DNA of 64,000 bases. Origin: Leptospira andrefontaineae (GTDB lineage Bacteria; Spirochaetota; Leptospiria; Leptospirales; Leptospiraceae). This document shows positions 1-13,201 of the stretch, piece after piece. Location of the stretch: assembly GCF_004770105.1 (NCBI RefSeq), contig NZ_RQEY01000005.1, forward strand, positions 124,001-188,000, in the 5' to 3' direction. The position numbers were made by a program, and so were the translations under genes. The notes beneath the pieces are model-generated. The model did not search any database and was not told the origin of the DNA. It was given only the letters and a program-made list of their open reading frames with translations. Numbering within the stretch: the first letter of the stretch is position 1; each line of letters starts with the position of its first letter.

Positions 1-45
1 CGCTGGATTGGTTCCGGGGAAGGACCCGAAAATTCGGAGGTTTAG
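1..45 (+). CDS. 3' end of an upstream gene, probably undecaprenyl diphosphate synthase (uppS)
   Basis: Only the last 14 codons and a TAG stop (43-45) are in the window, in the frame beginning at base 1. The fragment is too short to identify by itself. The uppS assignment rests on synteny alone: uppS commonly lies directly before cdsA and dxr in spirochetes and many other bacteria. The stop lies 3 nt before the cdsA start, so the two are probably co-transcribed. The cdsA Shine-Dalgarno sequence (GGAGG, 36-40) lies inside this gene's last codons. Confidence 0.4.
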   Translation, partial: RWIGSGEGPENSEV

Positions 46-48
46 AGA

Positions 49-963
49 ATGGGTGAAACTACAAAAAGGATCCTTTCTGCGGCTGTGCTCGTAGCGCTCT
101 ACCTGTTCATGATCTTTTACAGGGATTTTTATTATTTACAAACTCTGGTAATACTTCTGGTCGCAGGAGTGATAGGTCTGACAGAATTTTATAGGCTTTC
201 CGATAGAGGCCAGGATGGAAGACCTTTCAAGGGAACCGGAATATTCTTCTTTATTATAATATTATTAATTTATTATTTTAGATTTGTAGCTTCTCAGAAT
301 AAATTCGAGCCGCCTATTTTCTTCCAGACACATTTTAAACTGTTTGTACCTAGTTTTGACGCGGTAACCTTCTCCTTTGTATTACTTTTCTTTTTCAGTT
401 TCCTTCTCCAAATTTTAAGAAGGCCATTGGATGGTGCAATCTTCTCCGTTAGTTCCACGATTTTAGGAGTGGTTTATGCGGCACTTCCATTAGGGCATTT
501 ATTTCTTCTTTTGGGAATGAACCAAGGGATATACTATGTATTCCTAGTTTCCGTTGCAACATTCCTCACCGACGTGGGAGGATATTTCGGCGGACGTTGG
601 TTCGGTAGAAATCCGGCAGGACTTGCGATCTCTCCTAAAAAGACCTGGGAAGGTTATGTTTCCGGGATTATAGTTGCGATCGGTTCCGTTTTTTTACTGA
701 ATATTCTTTGGGAAAGAAGCACCGGCGTTACTCCTTTAGTTTCAGGTGCGGAAGTATTTTTAGTTTCCTTGATTTTATCTTTAGTGGGCATCGTAGGGGA
801 CTTATTAGAATCTGCGATGAAAAGAGACGCTAAGGTAAAAGATTCTGGGAATTTGATCCCGGGACATGGTGGGATTTTGGACAGAGCTGACGCCTTACTT
901 TTAACAGTTCCTATCCTTTATTTTTATCTCCAGATCAAGGTCGCTCTGGGATTTCCGGTCTAA
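49..963 (+). CDS. cdsA: Phosphatidate cytidylyltransferase
   Basis: Makes CDP-diacylglycerol from phosphatidic acid and CTP, the precursor of all membrane phospholipids, in the inner membrane. The 304-residue protein is mostly hydrophobic, with about eight predicted membrane segments. It carries the complete CDP-diglyceride synthase signature near the C-terminus (residues about 255-281), with the KR, KD, HGG and DR-x-D elements intact. The ATG at 49 follows a GGAGG at 36-40 with good spacing. It is the first complete gene of a tightly packed block with dxr (8 nt downstream) and rseP. Length is near the upper end for the family. The family assignment is firm. Confidence 0.96.
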   Translation: MGETTKRILSAAVLVALYLFMIFYRDFYYLQTLVILLVAGVIGLTEFYRLSDRGQDGRPFKGTGIFFFIIILLIYYFRFVASQNKFEPPIFFQTHFKLFVPSFDAVTFSFVLLFFFSFLLQILRRPLDGAIFSVSSTILGVVYAALPLGHLFLLLGMNQGIYYVFLVSVATFLTDVGGYFGGRWFGRNPAGLAISPKKTWEGYVSGIIVAIGSVFLLNILWERSTGVTPLVSGAEVFLVSLILSLVGIVGDLLESAMKRDAKVKDSGNLIPGHGGILDRADALLLTVPILYFYLQIKVALGFPV

Positions 964-971
964 CTAACAAT

Positions 972-2141
972 ATGAAAAGAGGCGTCTCTATACTGGGTGC
1001 CTCCGGATCGGTAGGGGAGTCCACTCTCAAAATACTCCGCCAATTTCCGGAAGAGTTTCGGTTAATATCTTTTAGCGTACATTCTAATTTACAAAAAGCG
1101 GAATCTATTGCGAAAGAATTCCAACCGGATGTTTTGTGTATCAGTTCGGAAACTGCAGACCGAACTATTCTCGGAAATAAGATCGGAAATACTAAGGTAT
1201 TATACGGATCTAAAAGTTTAGAAGAGATCGTTTCTGATCCAGAATGTGAAACCGTTGTTACTGCAGTTGTCGGTGCGAGCGGGATTCGTCCTACTGTTGC
1301 AGCAATCCGTGCCGGCAAAAAGATCGGGATCGCAAATAAGGAAACCTTAGTAAGTTGCGGACCTTATATCAGAAGTTTATTAGAAAATTCTAAATCATCT
1401 CTGGTTCCTGTAGACTCGGAACATAATGCACTTTTTCAACTTCTTGAAAATATGAAGAAGGATTCACTCGAAAGAATAGTCCTAACTGCTTCCGGTGGGC
1501 CTTTTCGTAAACTTCCGGTAGAGGATCTTCCAAAAGTAACGATTGAACAGGCTCTCAAACATCCTACCTGGAATATGGGGCCAAAGATCACGATCGATTC
1601 AGCAGGGATGATCAATAAAGGATTAGAAGTGATAGAGGCTCATTTCCTTTTTGGATTCTCTTACGATAAGATAGGTGTGGTCATTCATCCTCAAAGTGTG
1701 GCCCATGGTTTGGTCGAGACCAAGGATGGAGCGAGTTTTGTATATGCTTCTTATCCTGATATGATCTTTCCTGTAGCTCATTCATTATATTATCCTAAAA
1801 TAGTTCCCAACGTTTTGAGATCTCATCCCGCTACTTCTTGGGGAACTCTGGAATTTTTAGAGCCGGACATGGAAAGATATCCAGGTTTGGCGCTGGCGTA
1901 CGAGGCAGGAAGGGCAGGGGGCACCGCTCCTTCTATCTTCAATGCTTCTAACGAAGTAGCTGTGGAATTGTTCTTACAAGGTAAAATTCTTTTTACCGAT
2001 ATTCCTTCTCTCATACGGAATGTTTTGGAAAAAATCCCAAATTCGTTTCCAAACGATTTAGAAGGATATGAAGAAGCGGATAGAAAGGCCAGAGAGTTGG
2101 CCTTCCATTTCTCTAAAGATAAGGTAGTGAATTTATGTTAG
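972..2141 (+). CDS. dxr: 1-deoxy-D-xylulose 5-phosphate reductoisomerase
   Basis: Second step of the MEP isoprenoid pathway: DXP is rearranged and reduced to 2-C-methyl-D-erythritol 4-phosphate with NADPH. The 389-residue protein has normal length for the family. The NADPH-binding motif [10 protein letters not shown] is at residues 9-18. The metal ligands are visible as D148 and E150 in DSEHNAL and E219 in the NKGLE motif, and the substrate-binding SGGPF loop is present. The gene overlaps the start of rseP by 7 nt, suggesting translational coupling. dxs, the preceding enzyme of the pathway, is about 8 kb downstream on the same strand. Confidence 0.97.
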   Translation: MKRGVSILGASGSVGESTLKILRQFPEEFRLISFSVHSNLQKAESIAKEFQPDVLCISSETADRTILGNKIGNTKVLYGSKSLEEIVSDPECETVVTAVVGASGIRPTVAAIRAGKKIGIANKETLVSCGPYIRSLLENSKSSLVPVDSEHNALFQLLENMKKDSLERIVLTASGGPFRKLPVEDLPKVTIEQALKHPTWNMGPKITIDSAGMINKGLEVIEAHFLFGFSYDKIGVVIHPQSVAHGLVETKDGASFVYASYPDMIFPVAHSLYYPKIVPNVLRSHPATSWGTLEFLEPDMERYPGLALAYEAGRAGGTAPSIFNASNEVAVELFLQGKILFTDIPSLIRNVLEKIPNSFPNDLEGYEEADRKARELAFHFSKDKVVNLC

Positions 2142-3826
2142 CAGATATTCTCGGCATCGTATTTATGCTGGCCCTTTGTATTTTTATCCATGAGCTGGGC
2201 CATTTGATCATGGGTTGGGTCGTAGGCGTAAAGGCCAGGATCTTCTCCATTGGATATGGAAAAGGGATTTGGAAAAAGAAAATCGGTGAGACTACTTTTC
2301 AAGTCACAGGAATTCCGTTAGGCGGTTATGTTCTATTCAAGGGAGATGAAGGTGGAGCATTAAAAGGGGAAAAAGGAGAATTTTTATCCACTCCTCCTCT
2401 TAAAAGAATGATCCCTGTTTTCGGCGGTCCCTTATTCAATTTGATCCTCGGATTTTTTATCATCTTCGGTTTATACGCGATCGGCTATTCTCCTGCTGGA
2501 ACTAAAATTTATATAGAACCTGCGATAAATGAATATTCTTCCGGATACCAAGCAGGCTTAAGAAGTGGAGATAAGATCATCTCCGTAAACGGGACCAAAA
2601 CGGAATCCAAATACGAATTATTATCCGAGCTTGGACTTGCTCGTGGAAAAGATATCCAACTCAAGGTAGAGAGAGAAGGAAAAGAATTAGAATTTCATTT
2701 TGCCGATCCTCAGATCGGTGTTGATTTTGCAGGAGAAAGACTCGTGCAAGTGGACTTCGGATACGGTTCCACTCTTAGTCATTGGTTCTTGAAAAAACTT
2801 TCCTTCTTGGATCCGAATGGAGAAGCGGCAGAATATAGAAAACAAAGAGAAAGAAAGGCAGCGTTGGATCCTAAACTTTCTCCTCGTGAACTCGCATTAC
2901 AAGAAGCAAGACTAAACAAAGAAGCAATCGAATCCAGAGCCTTGGATTATTTGAACGACGGAGACAGGATCTTATCCGTAAACGGGATAGAAGTCCATAC
3001 CGTTCCGGAGTTACAACGTACTCTCGGAAAATTCCAAAACGAAAAAGTTAAATTAGAAGTGGATCGTAAAACGTATCCATTGCTCAATCCATGGACTCGT
3101 GAAAAAGCAGAAGTGGAGATGACTCCTCTTGCCGCATTCGTTGTGGAATTAAAGGATGTTCGAGATAGAAAATATCCTGAGATCCCAATTAGCACAATCA
3201 GTCTCAGAAGCCATGATCCTGAAATTAAGCTTAAACTTCTAAGTTTAAAAATAGACGGTAAGTCTTTTGCGGATCTGGAAGATTTCAAAAAAACTGTCCA
3301 ATCTCAAATCGGCAAAAGGGTTCAGTTAGAAGTCCAAGGTCAGGTCTGGGATACAACACTCGGATTCTACCAAATTGGTCTTTTAGGTTTCACTGCTAAG
3401 ATGCACGTGAAAGAAGAAAGTATGGACCGAAAACTTTCCTTCGGAGAGGCATTTTTACAATCCGGCAAAGACGTAGGGAAAATGATCAGCGATAACCTGA
3501 GAGGACTCGGGATGATCTTTTCAGGAAGATTGAAGGTAAAAGACAGCGTTTCCGGCCCAGTGGGACTTGCTAAAGTTTCCGTTCAATTTTTAGAAGACGG
3601 TTTTTATTCTTACTTTCAGTTCGTGGCATTTATTTCGATCGCTTTAATGATAATGAATTTACTTCCGATTCCTGTGGCCGACGGTGGACATATCGTTTTT
3701 TTCACATACGAGGCGATCGCCGGTAGACCTTTGCCGATGGCTGTTCAAGAACAGGTTTTGAGATTGGGTTTCTTCTTCCTTCTATCCTTAGGCCTCTATG
3801 TGACTTATCACGATTTCTTAAGATAA
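2135..3826 (+). CDS. rseP: RIP metalloprotease RseP (site-2 protease)
   Basis: Intramembrane zinc metalloprotease that cuts transmembrane substrates such as anti-sigma factors or signal-peptide remnants. The zinc motif HELGH is at residues 19-23 in the first membrane segment. The third ligand region near the C-terminus reads [11 protein letters not shown], with N508 and D516. The usual LDGG is ADGG here, but the metal-binding Asp is kept. Two PDZ-like segments lie between the membrane parts (around residues 130-190 and 265-310). At 563 residues it is longer than E. coli RseP (about 450), because the periplasmic PDZ region is expanded. It overlaps dxr by 7 nt. The actual substrate cannot be told from the sequence. 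Confidence 0.94.
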   Translation: MLADILGIVFMLALCIFIHELGHLIMGWVVGVKARIFSIGYGKGIWKKKIGETTFQVTGIPLGGYVLFKGDEGGALKGEKGEFLSTPPLKRMIPVFGGPLFNLILGFFIIFGLYAIGYSPAGTKIYIEPAINEYSSGYQAGLRSGDKIISVNGTKTESKYELLSELGLARGKDIQLKVEREGKELEFHFADPQIGVDFAGERLVQVDFGYGSTLSHWFLKKLSFLDPNGEAAEYRKQRERKAALDPKLSPRELALQEARLNKEAIESRALDYLNDGDRILSVNGIEVHTVPELQRTLGKFQNEKVKLEVDRKTYPLLNPWTREKAEVEMTPLAAFVVELKDVRDRKYPEIPISTISLRSHDPEIKLKLLSLKIDGKSFADLEDFKKTVQSQIGKRVQLEVQGQVWDTTLGFYQIGLLGFTAKMHVKEESMDRKLSFGEAFLQSGKDVGKMISDNLRGLGMIFSGRLKVKDSVSGPVGLAKVSVQFLEDGFYSYFQFVAFISIALMIMNLLPIPVADGGHIVFFTYEAIAGRPLPMAVQEQVLRLGFFFLLSLGLYVTYHDFLR

Positions 3827-3835
3827 TCGAGAGTC

Positions 3836-5572
3836 ATGAGAGCATCTAAATATTTAGTACCTACGGAAAAAGAAAATCCTTCGGACGCGGTAGTCGCTTC
3901 CCATAGGCTGATGATACGCGCCGGCCTGGTTAGAAAATCAGGCTCTGGGTTTTATTTTTTCCTACCATTAGGGTTACGTATCCTTAAAAAAATAGAGAAT
4001 ATTGTCCGCGAAGAAATGGACGCAACCGGTGCATTGGAATTCGAACTTCCGATCATGACACCTTCCGAGTTTTGGGAACAATCAGGAAGATGGAGTGTAA
4101 TGGGTCCGGAAATGATGAGAGTCAAAGATCGTCATGACCAATGGTATGCTCTTGGCCCAACTCACGAGGAATCTTTTTCGTATTTAGTAAAACCTCTACT
4201 GAAATCATATAAGGATCTGCCTATCAATGTGTATCAGATCCACACCAAGTTTAGAGATGAGATCCGCCCTAGGTTCGGAGTAATCCGTTCTAGAGAGTTT
4301 ATTATGAAAGATGCATATTCTTATCATCTGGACGAGGCTTCTTTAGACGCTACTTATCAGGATATGAGAACTGCGTATCGCAAAATTTTCCAACGTTGCG
4401 GTTTGAAAACAATTCCTGTCCAAGCAGATTCTGGAACAATGGGTGGCTCCGCCTCCGAAGAATTTATGGTGGTTTCTCCTATTGGAGAAGAGACACTTCT
4501 TCTTTGTGGTGACTGCGGTTATAATTCTAATAGTGAAAAAACTCCTTTTATCGCAAAAGCAGAAGATTCTCCTAAGGGTCCTAAGGACAAAAAGGATATA
4601 GCAACTCCAGGCAAAAAGTCCATCGAAGATGTTGCTTCTTTTTTAAATGTTCGCCCTCAGGATACTATCAAGGCGGTTGCTTTTCATAACGGAAAAGAGA
4701 AACTGTTGGTATTCCTACGTGGGGACCTTGAACTGAATGAGCATAAACTTAAATCTTATTTAAAATGGTCTGACCTGGACATGATTCCAGAACCAGAATT
4801 AAAAAGTTCTAATTTAGTTCCTGGGTTTATCGGTCCTTCAGATGTAGGTGCCGGATTTAAGATAATTTTAGATTCTTCTATCCAAAAAGACGGCGCCTAT
4901 ATTGTGGGCGGAGGAAAAGAAGATTTCCATATCCAAGGATATGTTCCTTCTTCCGAGATCAAAATTCCATACGAAACTGCAGATGTGGCTCTTGCTAGAG
5001 AGGGAGATCCTTGTCCTACTTGTGCAAAAACCTTAAAAGCAGAGAAGGGAATAGAAGTAGGTCATATCTTCAAACTCGGAGATAAATATACTAAGTCTTT
5101 TCAGATCCAGGTATTAGACCAACAAGGTAAGGCAAAAACTCTTACTATGGGGTGTTATGGTATCGGTGTAAATCGCACCATGGCAACAGTTATAGAACAA
5201 TGTAATGATGATAAGGGTATTTACTGGCCGATCAGTATTGCACCTTTTGAGATCGGTCTTGTGACTCTCACAAAAGGTGATGAACAAGATGCAAAAGCGT
5301 TAGAATTTTACGAAAATTTAAAGAACGAAGGTTTCGAGGTTTTTTGGGATGAAAGAGATCTCGGACCTGGATTCAAGTTCAAGGATTCTGAATTGATCGG
5401 ATTTCCAATCAGGATCACTGTTGGTAAAAAGTTTTTCGAATCCGGAGAAATTTCCATCTATAATCGTAAAGCCGATAAGGATGAAACTTTCAAATTCACA
5501 GACTTCGATGATCTGAATACAAGAGTAGAAAACCTACGTCAGGAATTATACCAGGAGTTGTTGGGAGATTAA
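3836..5572 (+). CDS. proS: Prolyl-tRNA synthetase, bacterial type
   Basis: Class II aminoacyl-tRNA synthetase that charges tRNA-Pro. The 578-residue length and order fit the bacterial type: a catalytic core with motif 1 near residues 60-80 and motif 2 around residues 138-160 ([17 protein letters not shown]), a YbaK-like editing insertion at about residues 240-380, then motif 3 (GCYGIGVNR) and an anticodon-binding domain. Two CxxC pairs (C224/C227 and C393/C396) bracket the insertion and could form a zinc site; this is an observation, not a known requirement. The ATG at 3836 lies 9 nt after the rseP stop, so it is probably in the same transcript. Confidence 0.97.
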   Translation: MRASKYLVPTEKENPSDAVVASHRLMIRAGLVRKSGSGFYFFLPLGLRILKKIENIVREEMDATGALEFELPIMTPSEFWEQSGRWSVMGPEMMRVKDRHDQWYALGPTHEESFSYLVKPLLKSYKDLPINVYQIHTKFRDEIRPRFGVIRSREFIMKDAYSYHLDEASLDATYQDMRTAYRKIFQRCGLKTIPVQADSGTMGGSASEEFMVVSPIGEETLLLCGDCGYNSNSEKTPFIAKAEDSPKGPKDKKDIATPGKKSIEDVASFLNVRPQDTIKAVAFHNGKEKLLVFLRGDLELNEHKLKSYLKWSDLDMIPEPELKSSNLVPGFIGPSDVGAGFKIILDSSIQKDGAYIVGGGKEDFHIQGYVPSSEIKIPYETADVALAREGDPCPTCAKTLKAEKGIEVGHIFKLGDKYTKSFQIQVLDQQGKAKTLTMGCYGIGVNRTMATVIEQCNDDKGIYWPISIAPFEIGLVTLTKGDEQDAKALEFYENLKNEGFEVFWDERDLGPGFKFKDSELIGFPIRITVGKKFFESGEISIYNRKADKDETFKFTDFDDLNTRVENLRQELYQELLGD

Positions 5573-5589
5573 TCCCTTCAAAAACTGTC

Positions 5590-6804
5590 ATGGCTAAAGA
5601 ACGCAGCTTCACTGAAAAAGAAGGATACTTCGGAGATTTTGGAGGAAGATATTCCCCTGAGATCTTGACCGAAGCATTGATCGAGTTGGAAGATACTTAC
5701 AATAAACTCCGTAAGGATAAAAAATTCCAAAAGGATCTGGAGTTTTATAGAAGGAATTATATCGGAAGACCTTCTCCTCTGACATACGCAGAGAAGCTGA
5801 CCAAGGCCTGGGGCGGAGCTAAAATCTGGCTAAAACGTGAGGACCTAAATCATACTGGTGCTCATAAGATCAATAATACGATCGGCCAAGCTCTTATTGC
5901 AAAGGCAATGGGCAAACGTAGGATCATTGCGGAAACTGGAGCAGGCCAACACGGAGTGGCAACCGCAACGGTAGGTGCATTATTCGAATTTGAAACTGCT
6001 ATTTTCATGGGAGAAGAAGATCTCCGCCGCCAAAAGTTGAATGCGATCCGCATGCAGATGCTTGGCGCAAAAGTGATCGGAGTTTCTTCCGGGACTGCAA
6101 CTTTAAAAGACGCCACTTCAGAAGCGATGAGAGACTGGGCATTAAATGTTTCTAATACTCATTATATAGTAGGCTCGGTGATCGGGCCTCATCCATTTCC
6201 TACTATCGTTCGCGATTTTCAAAAAGTGGTGGGCGACGAATCCAAAAAACAATTCAAAAAAGAAAATGATAAACTTCCGGATGCGGTCGTTGCCTGTGTA
6301 GGCGGCGGTTCCAACGCGATGGGAATGTATTATGCATTTCTAAATGATAAAAAAGTAAAACTGTACGGAGTGGAAGCCGGGGGAAGGGGACCTTCTCCTG
6401 GAGAACATTCCGCTACTATGCTTTTTGGTAAGACAGGATTTTTACACGGTACCAAAACTTTGGTTATCCAAGACGATGGTGGACAAGTAGTGCCTGCTCA
6501 TTCCGTTTCCGCTGGATTAGATTATCCGGGTGTTGGGCCGGAGCATGCTCATTTACATTCTTCCGGAAGAGTGAAATACGAAACTGTTTCCGACCAGGGA
6601 GCCTTGGACGCATTCATGGAAGTATGTAGGGTAGAAGGTATCATCCCTGCATTAGAAACTGCTCATGCTTTCCGATTTGCCAAAGACCTTGCAAAGGAGC
6701 TTGGAAAGAAAAAAGATATTCTGATCTGTCTTTCCGGAAGAGGAGACAAGGACGTGGCTGAAGTAGCAAGACTTGTTGGTCTTTCTCAAGGAGATTTGAT
6801 TTGA
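5590..6804 (+). CDS. trpB: Tryptophan synthase beta chain
   Basis: PLP-dependent enzyme that condenses indole with serine to give tryptophan, working as an alpha2-beta2 complex with TrpA. The PLP lysine is K93 in HTGAHKINN. The phosphate-binding GGGSNAMG loop and the SGRGDKD segment near the C-terminus are present. The 404-residue length is normal. It starts 17 nt after proS. Its TGA stop overlaps the TTG start of trpA, so the two subunits are probably translationally coupled in near-equal amounts. No attenuator or other trp genes are seen next to it. Confidence 0.97.
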   Translation: MAKERSFTEKEGYFGDFGGRYSPEILTEALIELEDTYNKLRKDKKFQKDLEFYRRNYIGRPSPLTYAEKLTKAWGGAKIWLKREDLNHTGAHKINNTIGQALIAKAMGKRRIIAETGAGQHGVATATVGALFEFETAIFMGEEDLRRQKLNAIRMQMLGAKVIGVSSGTATLKDATSEAMRDWALNVSNTHYIVGSVIGPHPFPTIVRDFQKVVGDESKKQFKKENDKLPDAVVACVGGGSNAMGMYYAFLNDKKVKLYGVEAGGRGPSPGEHSATMLFGKTGFLHGTKTLVIQDDGGQVVPAHSVSAGLDYPGVGPEHAHLHSSGRVKYETVSDQGALDAFMEVCRVEGIIPALETAHAFRFAKDLAKELGKKKDILICLSGRGDKDVAEVARLVGLSQGDLI

Positions 6805-7607
6805 GCGCGATTAAGAGCGTTTTTTCAGATTCAAAAAGCGCATTCATTCCTTATATTTCTTTAGGAGATCCGAACTATGATCTATGCGTAGATTGGGCGG
6901 ATGCTCTTATAAGAGGTGGCGCTGATATTTTAGAATTGGGGATCCCATTCTCTGATCCAGTAGCAGATGGACCGGTGATCCAAAAGGCATTCAAACGTGC
7001 TCTTGCGAATCCATTCTCTATGGATACAATTTTGGGAACCACTGAGAAGATACATTCTTTACATCCTCATATTCCTCTGGTGTATCTAACGTATTTTAAT
7101 CCGATCTTTCATTATGGTTTCGAGAAGTTTGCAGAGAAGGCCAAGATAGCAGGTATACAAGGTATGATCATCCCTGATCTTCCTTACGATACCCCTGAGA
7201 CTGACGAATTATTCAAATCTTTGAAACGAAGAGGAGTGGATTTGATCCATTTGGTAACTCCTGCTACTCCTTTGAATCGTATGAAAGGAATTCGTGATTT
7301 TGCATCAGGATTTATCTATTACGTAACTTCTTATGGAGTAACTGGAGAAAGAAAATCCATTTCTGCGGATCTGGAAGACAGGATCAAAACTACTAAGGAA
7401 GTTTTTTCCCTTCCTGTGAGTGCAGGATTTGGGATCTCTGCTCCTGATCAGGCGAAAGAAATTTCCCAATATGCCGACGGGATCATTATAGGTTCCGCGG
7501 TACAAAGGATCATAGAAGAGAATGGTTCTAATCCTAGTCTTTGCAGAAAAAAACTGGAAGAATACGCACAATCGATTTCCGGTTCTTTGAGAGGAAAAAA
7601 CCGCTAA
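6801..7607 (+). CDS. trpA: Tryptophan synthase alpha chain
   Basis: Cleaves indole-3-glycerol phosphate to indole, which is channelled to TrpB. The catalytic acids are visible as E45 in LELGIPFSD and D56 in DPVADGP, spaced 11 residues apart as in the Salmonella enzyme (E49/D60). The 268-residue length is typical. The start is TTG at 6801, overlapping the trpB stop (TTGA). No in-frame ATG gives a complete N-terminus. The overlap supports coupled expression of the two subunits. Confidence 0.96.
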   Translation: MSAIKSVFSDSKSAFIPYISLGDPNYDLCVDWADALIRGGADILELGIPFSDPVADGPVIQKAFKRALANPFSMDTILGTTEKIHSLHPHIPLVYLTYFNPIFHYGFEKFAEKAKIAGIQGMIIPDLPYDTPETDELFKSLKRRGVDLIHLVTPATPLNRMKGIRDFASGFIYYVTSYGVTGERKSISADLEDRIKTTKEVFSLPVSAGFGISAPDQAKEISQYADGIIIGSAVQRIIEENGSNPSLCRKKLEEYAQSISGSLRGKNR

Positions 7608-7703
7608 AACTCTTTCTTCCAGTCGATATTTTCTTTCCTGAACCTGGGAAGAAAATTGACGAAACCGTCCCGGTAGAGAGAATCTTCCGGATCGGAGGAA
7701 AGA

Positions 7704-10031
<2,328 letters not shown>

Positions 10032-10052
10032 TGACCGTTAAAGACGGAATAC

Positions 10053-11966
10053 ATGCAACAGGAAGATTCGTTATTGAACGGGATCCGCCTTCCGGCGGAT
10101 CTCAGAAAATTGCCTCTCGAGGAACTGCCTAAACTCTGTTCCGAGATCCGAAATTATATCATTGATACTCTCTCCGGGATCGGAGGGCATTTCGCAAGTA
10201 ACCTAGGAGTTGTAGAACTCACAGTCGCTTTACATTACGTTTTTGATACTCCAAAAGACAGACTGATCTGGGATGTAGGACATCAAACATATCCACATAA
10301 GATCCTTACCGGCAGAAAGGAAAAACTTTCCACAGTTCGTAAGTTTCAGGGACTTTCGGGATTTCCAAAAAGAGAAGAATCGGTTTACGATTTATATAAT
10401 ACGGGTCATGCGGGCACTTCTATTTCCCAAGCCTTGGGAGAAGCGGTTGCTCGTGATCTGACCGGGAAAGATTACTCAGTAGCAGCAATTATCGGGGACG
10501 CATCCATCGCTACCGGTATGGCTTTGGAAGCAATGAACCATGCAGGGCATCTGAAAAAAGATCTGTTAGTTGTTCTAAACGACAACTACATGTCCATCTC
10601 TAAGAACGTTGGGTCTATTTCCAATTATCTGAATAATATTATCAGCTCCCATTTTTATCTGAATTGGAAAAGGGTATTTTACACTTTTCTAAAATGGCTT
10701 CCGATTGTTGGACCTGCAATGGAAAGCTTTTTCAAAAGGGTAGAAAAAGGATTCAAAGATGTTTTCACTCCGGGCGGTCTATTCGAGGATTTAGGTTTTA
10801 TTTATATAGGACCTGAAGACGGTCACGATGTGGTCCGTTTAGTTAAGATGCTCAGAAAGATCAAAACAATGAAAGGGCCTGTACTTTTCCATACGATCAC
10901 CCAAAAAGGAAAAGGTTACGTTCCCGCAGAGAAGGACCCGATCAAGTACCATGGAGTAACTCCATTCCGCAAAGAAGATGGAGCCATGGATTCAGGCGAT
11001 TCTTCTAAAATTTCTTATTCTAAGATCGTAGGTAAGGTGCTTTCGGATTTAACTGAAAAAAATCCAAGAATTGCAGCGATCACTCCGGCAATGATAGAAG
11101 GTTCCGGACTCGGGGAATATGTTTCTAAATTCCCGGATCATGTGTACGACGTGGGTATCGCAGAACAGCACTCAGTTGCTTTTGCGGGAGCCATGACTAA
11201 CGGGGATGTGATCCCTTATATGTGTATTTATTCTACCTTTTTGACCAGAGGGATGGATCAATTGGTGGAAGATGTTTCCCTAATGAACCTACCTGTTAGA
11301 TTCGTGATCGATAGAGCTGGCTGTGTTGGGCCGGATGGAGAGACTCACCAAGGATTATTCGATCTAAGTTACCTTCTATCCTTGCCGAATATGGATGTGT
11401 TTGTACCTTCTTCCGGACAGGATCTGGTGGATTCACTTAAATATATGGAGAATTATGATAAGTCTCCGATAGCGATCCGATTTCCTAAAGCAAGTGTAGA
11501 ACTTTCCGGTTTAGATTTTGGTGCAGAGAAGGATCTAAAACCGGGAAGTTTTAGAGTTCTACAAAGAGGAACGGATATCGCTCTTCTTTCCATTGGTTCC
11601 ATGTTGGAAGAGGCCAAGAAGGTGGCTAGTCTAATAGAACAAGAAGGATATTCAGTCACATTGATCGACCTGGTTTGGCTTCGCCCTCTGGGTAAAGAGG
11701 CTTTGGACGAAGAACTTTCTCATGTTCGTCATTTTGCGATCCTGGATGAGAGTTATCTAGACGGGGGAGCTTCCGGATATCTGTTGAATCGGATCTCTCC
11801 CGAATATTTGGGACGTTTTATCAAAACATTCGCATTCCCATCCGAGGTGATCCACCACGGGGAGAGGAAGGAAATTTTCGCGGAGTACGGTTTGGATGCT
11901 CAGAGTATCTCCAAGTTTCTCCAGGAAAATGTAAAGAAGGAAGTCCTACACGGAAAACGGAATTAA
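10053..11966 (+). CDS. dxs: 1-deoxy-D-xylulose-5-phosphate synthase
   Basis: First step of the MEP isoprenoid pathway: pyruvate plus glyceraldehyde 3-phosphate gives DXP, using thiamine diphosphate. The 637-residue protein has the transketolase-like layout. The N-terminal ThDP domain has GHQTYPHK and GDASIATGMALEAMNHAG, the latter being the GDG-type ThDP/Mg motif with Gly-Asp-Ala. The pyrimidine-binding domain has DVGIAEQHSVAFAGAMT with the catalytic Glu, followed by a C-terminal transketolase domain. The ATG at 10053 lies 21 nt after the cyclase stop, so they may share a transcript. Length and motifs are normal. Confidence 0.97.
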   Translation: MQQEDSLLNGIRLPADLRKLPLEELPKLCSEIRNYIIDTLSGIGGHFASNLGVVELTVALHYVFDTPKDRLIWDVGHQTYPHKILTGRKEKLSTVRKFQGLSGFPKREESVYDLYNTGHAGTSISQALGEAVARDLTGKDYSVAAIIGDASIATGMALEAMNHAGHLKKDLLVVLNDNYMSISKNVGSISNYLNNIISSHFYLNWKRVFYTFLKWLPIVGPAMESFFKRVEKGFKDVFTPGGLFEDLGFIYIGPEDGHDVVRLVKMLRKIKTMKGPVLFHTITQKGKGYVPAEKDPIKYHGVTPFRKEDGAMDSGDSSKISYSKIVGKVLSDLTEKNPRIAAITPAMIEGSGLGEYVSKFPDHVYDVGIAEQHSVAFAGAMTNGDVIPYMCIYSTFLTRGMDQLVEDVSLMNLPVRFVIDRAGCVGPDGETHQGLFDLSYLLSLPNMDVFVPSSGQDLVDSLKYMENYDKSPIAIRFPKASVELSGLDFGAEKDLKPGSFRVLQRGTDIALLSIGSMLEEAKKVASLIEQEGYSVTLIDLVWLRPLGKEALDEELSHVRHFAILDESYLDGGASGYLLNRISPEYLGRFIKTFAFPSEVIHHGERKEIFAEYGLDAQSISKFLQENVKKEVLHGKRN

Positions 11967-12013
11967 GCTATTTCAAGAGGCGTCCGAAAATAAAAATAAA
12001 AACGGGTAGATAA

Positions 12014-12484
12014 TTGGAAAACCTGACGCCTGAAGACAAGCTAGAAGCATCTAAATTTTTTTATAGAACCGGCGATTTGGATCGTGCGGAATTCCTACTA
12101 AAATCCTCTTTAGAAGATACCGAAAGCCATGAGACCTATTTTTTTCTAGGTCTGATCGAAAACCAAAGAAGCAATTGGAAAAAAGGTCTGTACTATTTCT
12201 ACCGTTCCGTAGAAGTGAATCCTGAATACGGAAATCCCTGCAACGAGATCGGGATACTTCTACTTCGTATGGGAAGAGAAAGAGAATCCGTTTTCTGGCT
12301 CAAAAAATCACTTCGTTGCACTTTAAACGATGCACCTCATATTTCTCTTTTTAACCTGGCTACTCTTTATAAGATCTGGAATCGTCCGGAAAGATCTTTG
12401 CAATATCTGCATAAGGCAATCGTAATGAAGCCTGATTTTGAAGAAGCGAAACGCCTAAGAGAAGAACTCAACTCAGCGATCTAA
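12014..12484 (+). CDS. Small TPR-repeat protein
   Basis: A 156-residue protein made of about three to four tetratricopeptide helices, for instance around residues 38-70 (TYFFLGLIENQRSNWKKGLY) and 110-145. It has no signal peptide, so it is probably cytosolic. Its partner is unknown; TPR proteins mediate protein-protein contacts. The start is TTG at 12014, with no earlier ATG in frame. The stop codon is directly followed by the ATG of the acetyltransferase gene, so the two are very likely translated from one message. Confidence 0.75.
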   Translation: MENLTPEDKLEASKFFYRTGDLDRAEFLLKSSLEDTESHETYFFLGLIENQRSNWKKGLYYFYRSVEVNPEYGNPCNEIGILLLRMGRERESVFWLKKSLRCTLNDAPHISLFNLATLYKIWNRPERSLQYLHKAIVMKPDFEEAKRLREELNSAI

Positions 12485-13105
12485 ATGTCTAACGAAACAA
12501 TCACAATTCGCCCTGCTAGGCCGGAAGATGCGGCCGCTGCTGTTCCTTTGATCTATAGTTCCGGGCCTGCTGCCTGGGATTACGTGTTTAATGAGGGAAA
12601 AATTTCTGCTCAGGATTTTCTGATCAAGTCCTTCCAAGGAACCAAAAACACATTCAGCTATAAGAATCATTATCTGGCGGAAAAGAAGGGAGAGGTAGTT
12701 GGGAGTATCGTTATATTCCGGTCCGAGAACTTCTTCTTTCAAAACGCCGCAACTGCAGGAAATATTTTCAGGATTTATGGGTTCAAAGCTCCTAAGGTTG
12801 CAGTTCGCGGACTCAGCATGGAAGGAATGATCCAGCCTCCTAAATCCGGCAGATTATACTTGGGCCATATCGCCGTTCCGGGGAAAGAAAGAAGACAAGG
12901 GATAGCGGAGAAGTTGATGAGATTTGCTGTGTCGACTTACCCAGGTTACGATAAAATTTCTCTGGATGTTTCCCAGGAAAATCCAAACGCTCAAGGTCTT
13001 TATAAAAAATTAGGATTCGAGATCGTAGAAGCCAGGAATTTTTCCGGACCTAAGGGGCTTGTGCCTAACCATTATTATATGGAAGCAAATCGCTCCTCCT
13101 TCTAA
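12485..13105 (+). CDS. GNAT-family N-acetyltransferase
   Basis: Acetyl-CoA-dependent acetyltransferase of unknown substrate, 206 residues. The acetyl-CoA-binding motif A is visible as GKERRQGIAEKLM at about residues 136-148. A typical GNAT C-terminus follows (VSQENPNAQGLYKKLGFE). The N-terminus begins with the common 'IRPARPEDA' strand. The ATG abuts the stop codon of the TPR gene. The substrate could be a protein N-terminus, an amine or an antibiotic; the sequence does not decide. Confidence 0.88.
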   Translation: MSNETITIRPARPEDAAAAVPLIYSSGPAAWDYVFNEGKISAQDFLIKSFQGTKNTFSYKNHYLAEKKGEVVGSIVIFRSENFFFQNAATAGNIFRIYGFKAPKVAVRGLSMEGMIQPPKSGRLYLGHIAVPGKERRQGIAEKLMRFAVSTYPGYDKISLDVSQENPNAQGLYKKLGFEIVEARNFSGPKGLVPNHYYMEANRSSF

Positions 13106-13201
13106 ACCATATATTATCCTTTCCCGATCTATAAACTGGAACGACAAATCTTCGGATCCATAATATACTTTTTTCCTTACTCTTTCTAAAGGGAGAAAAG
13201 A

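Noticed and set aside
935..1318. 127-codon - strand ORF across the cdsA/dxr junction
   Set aside because: Antisense shadow of two essential, well-recognised genes.
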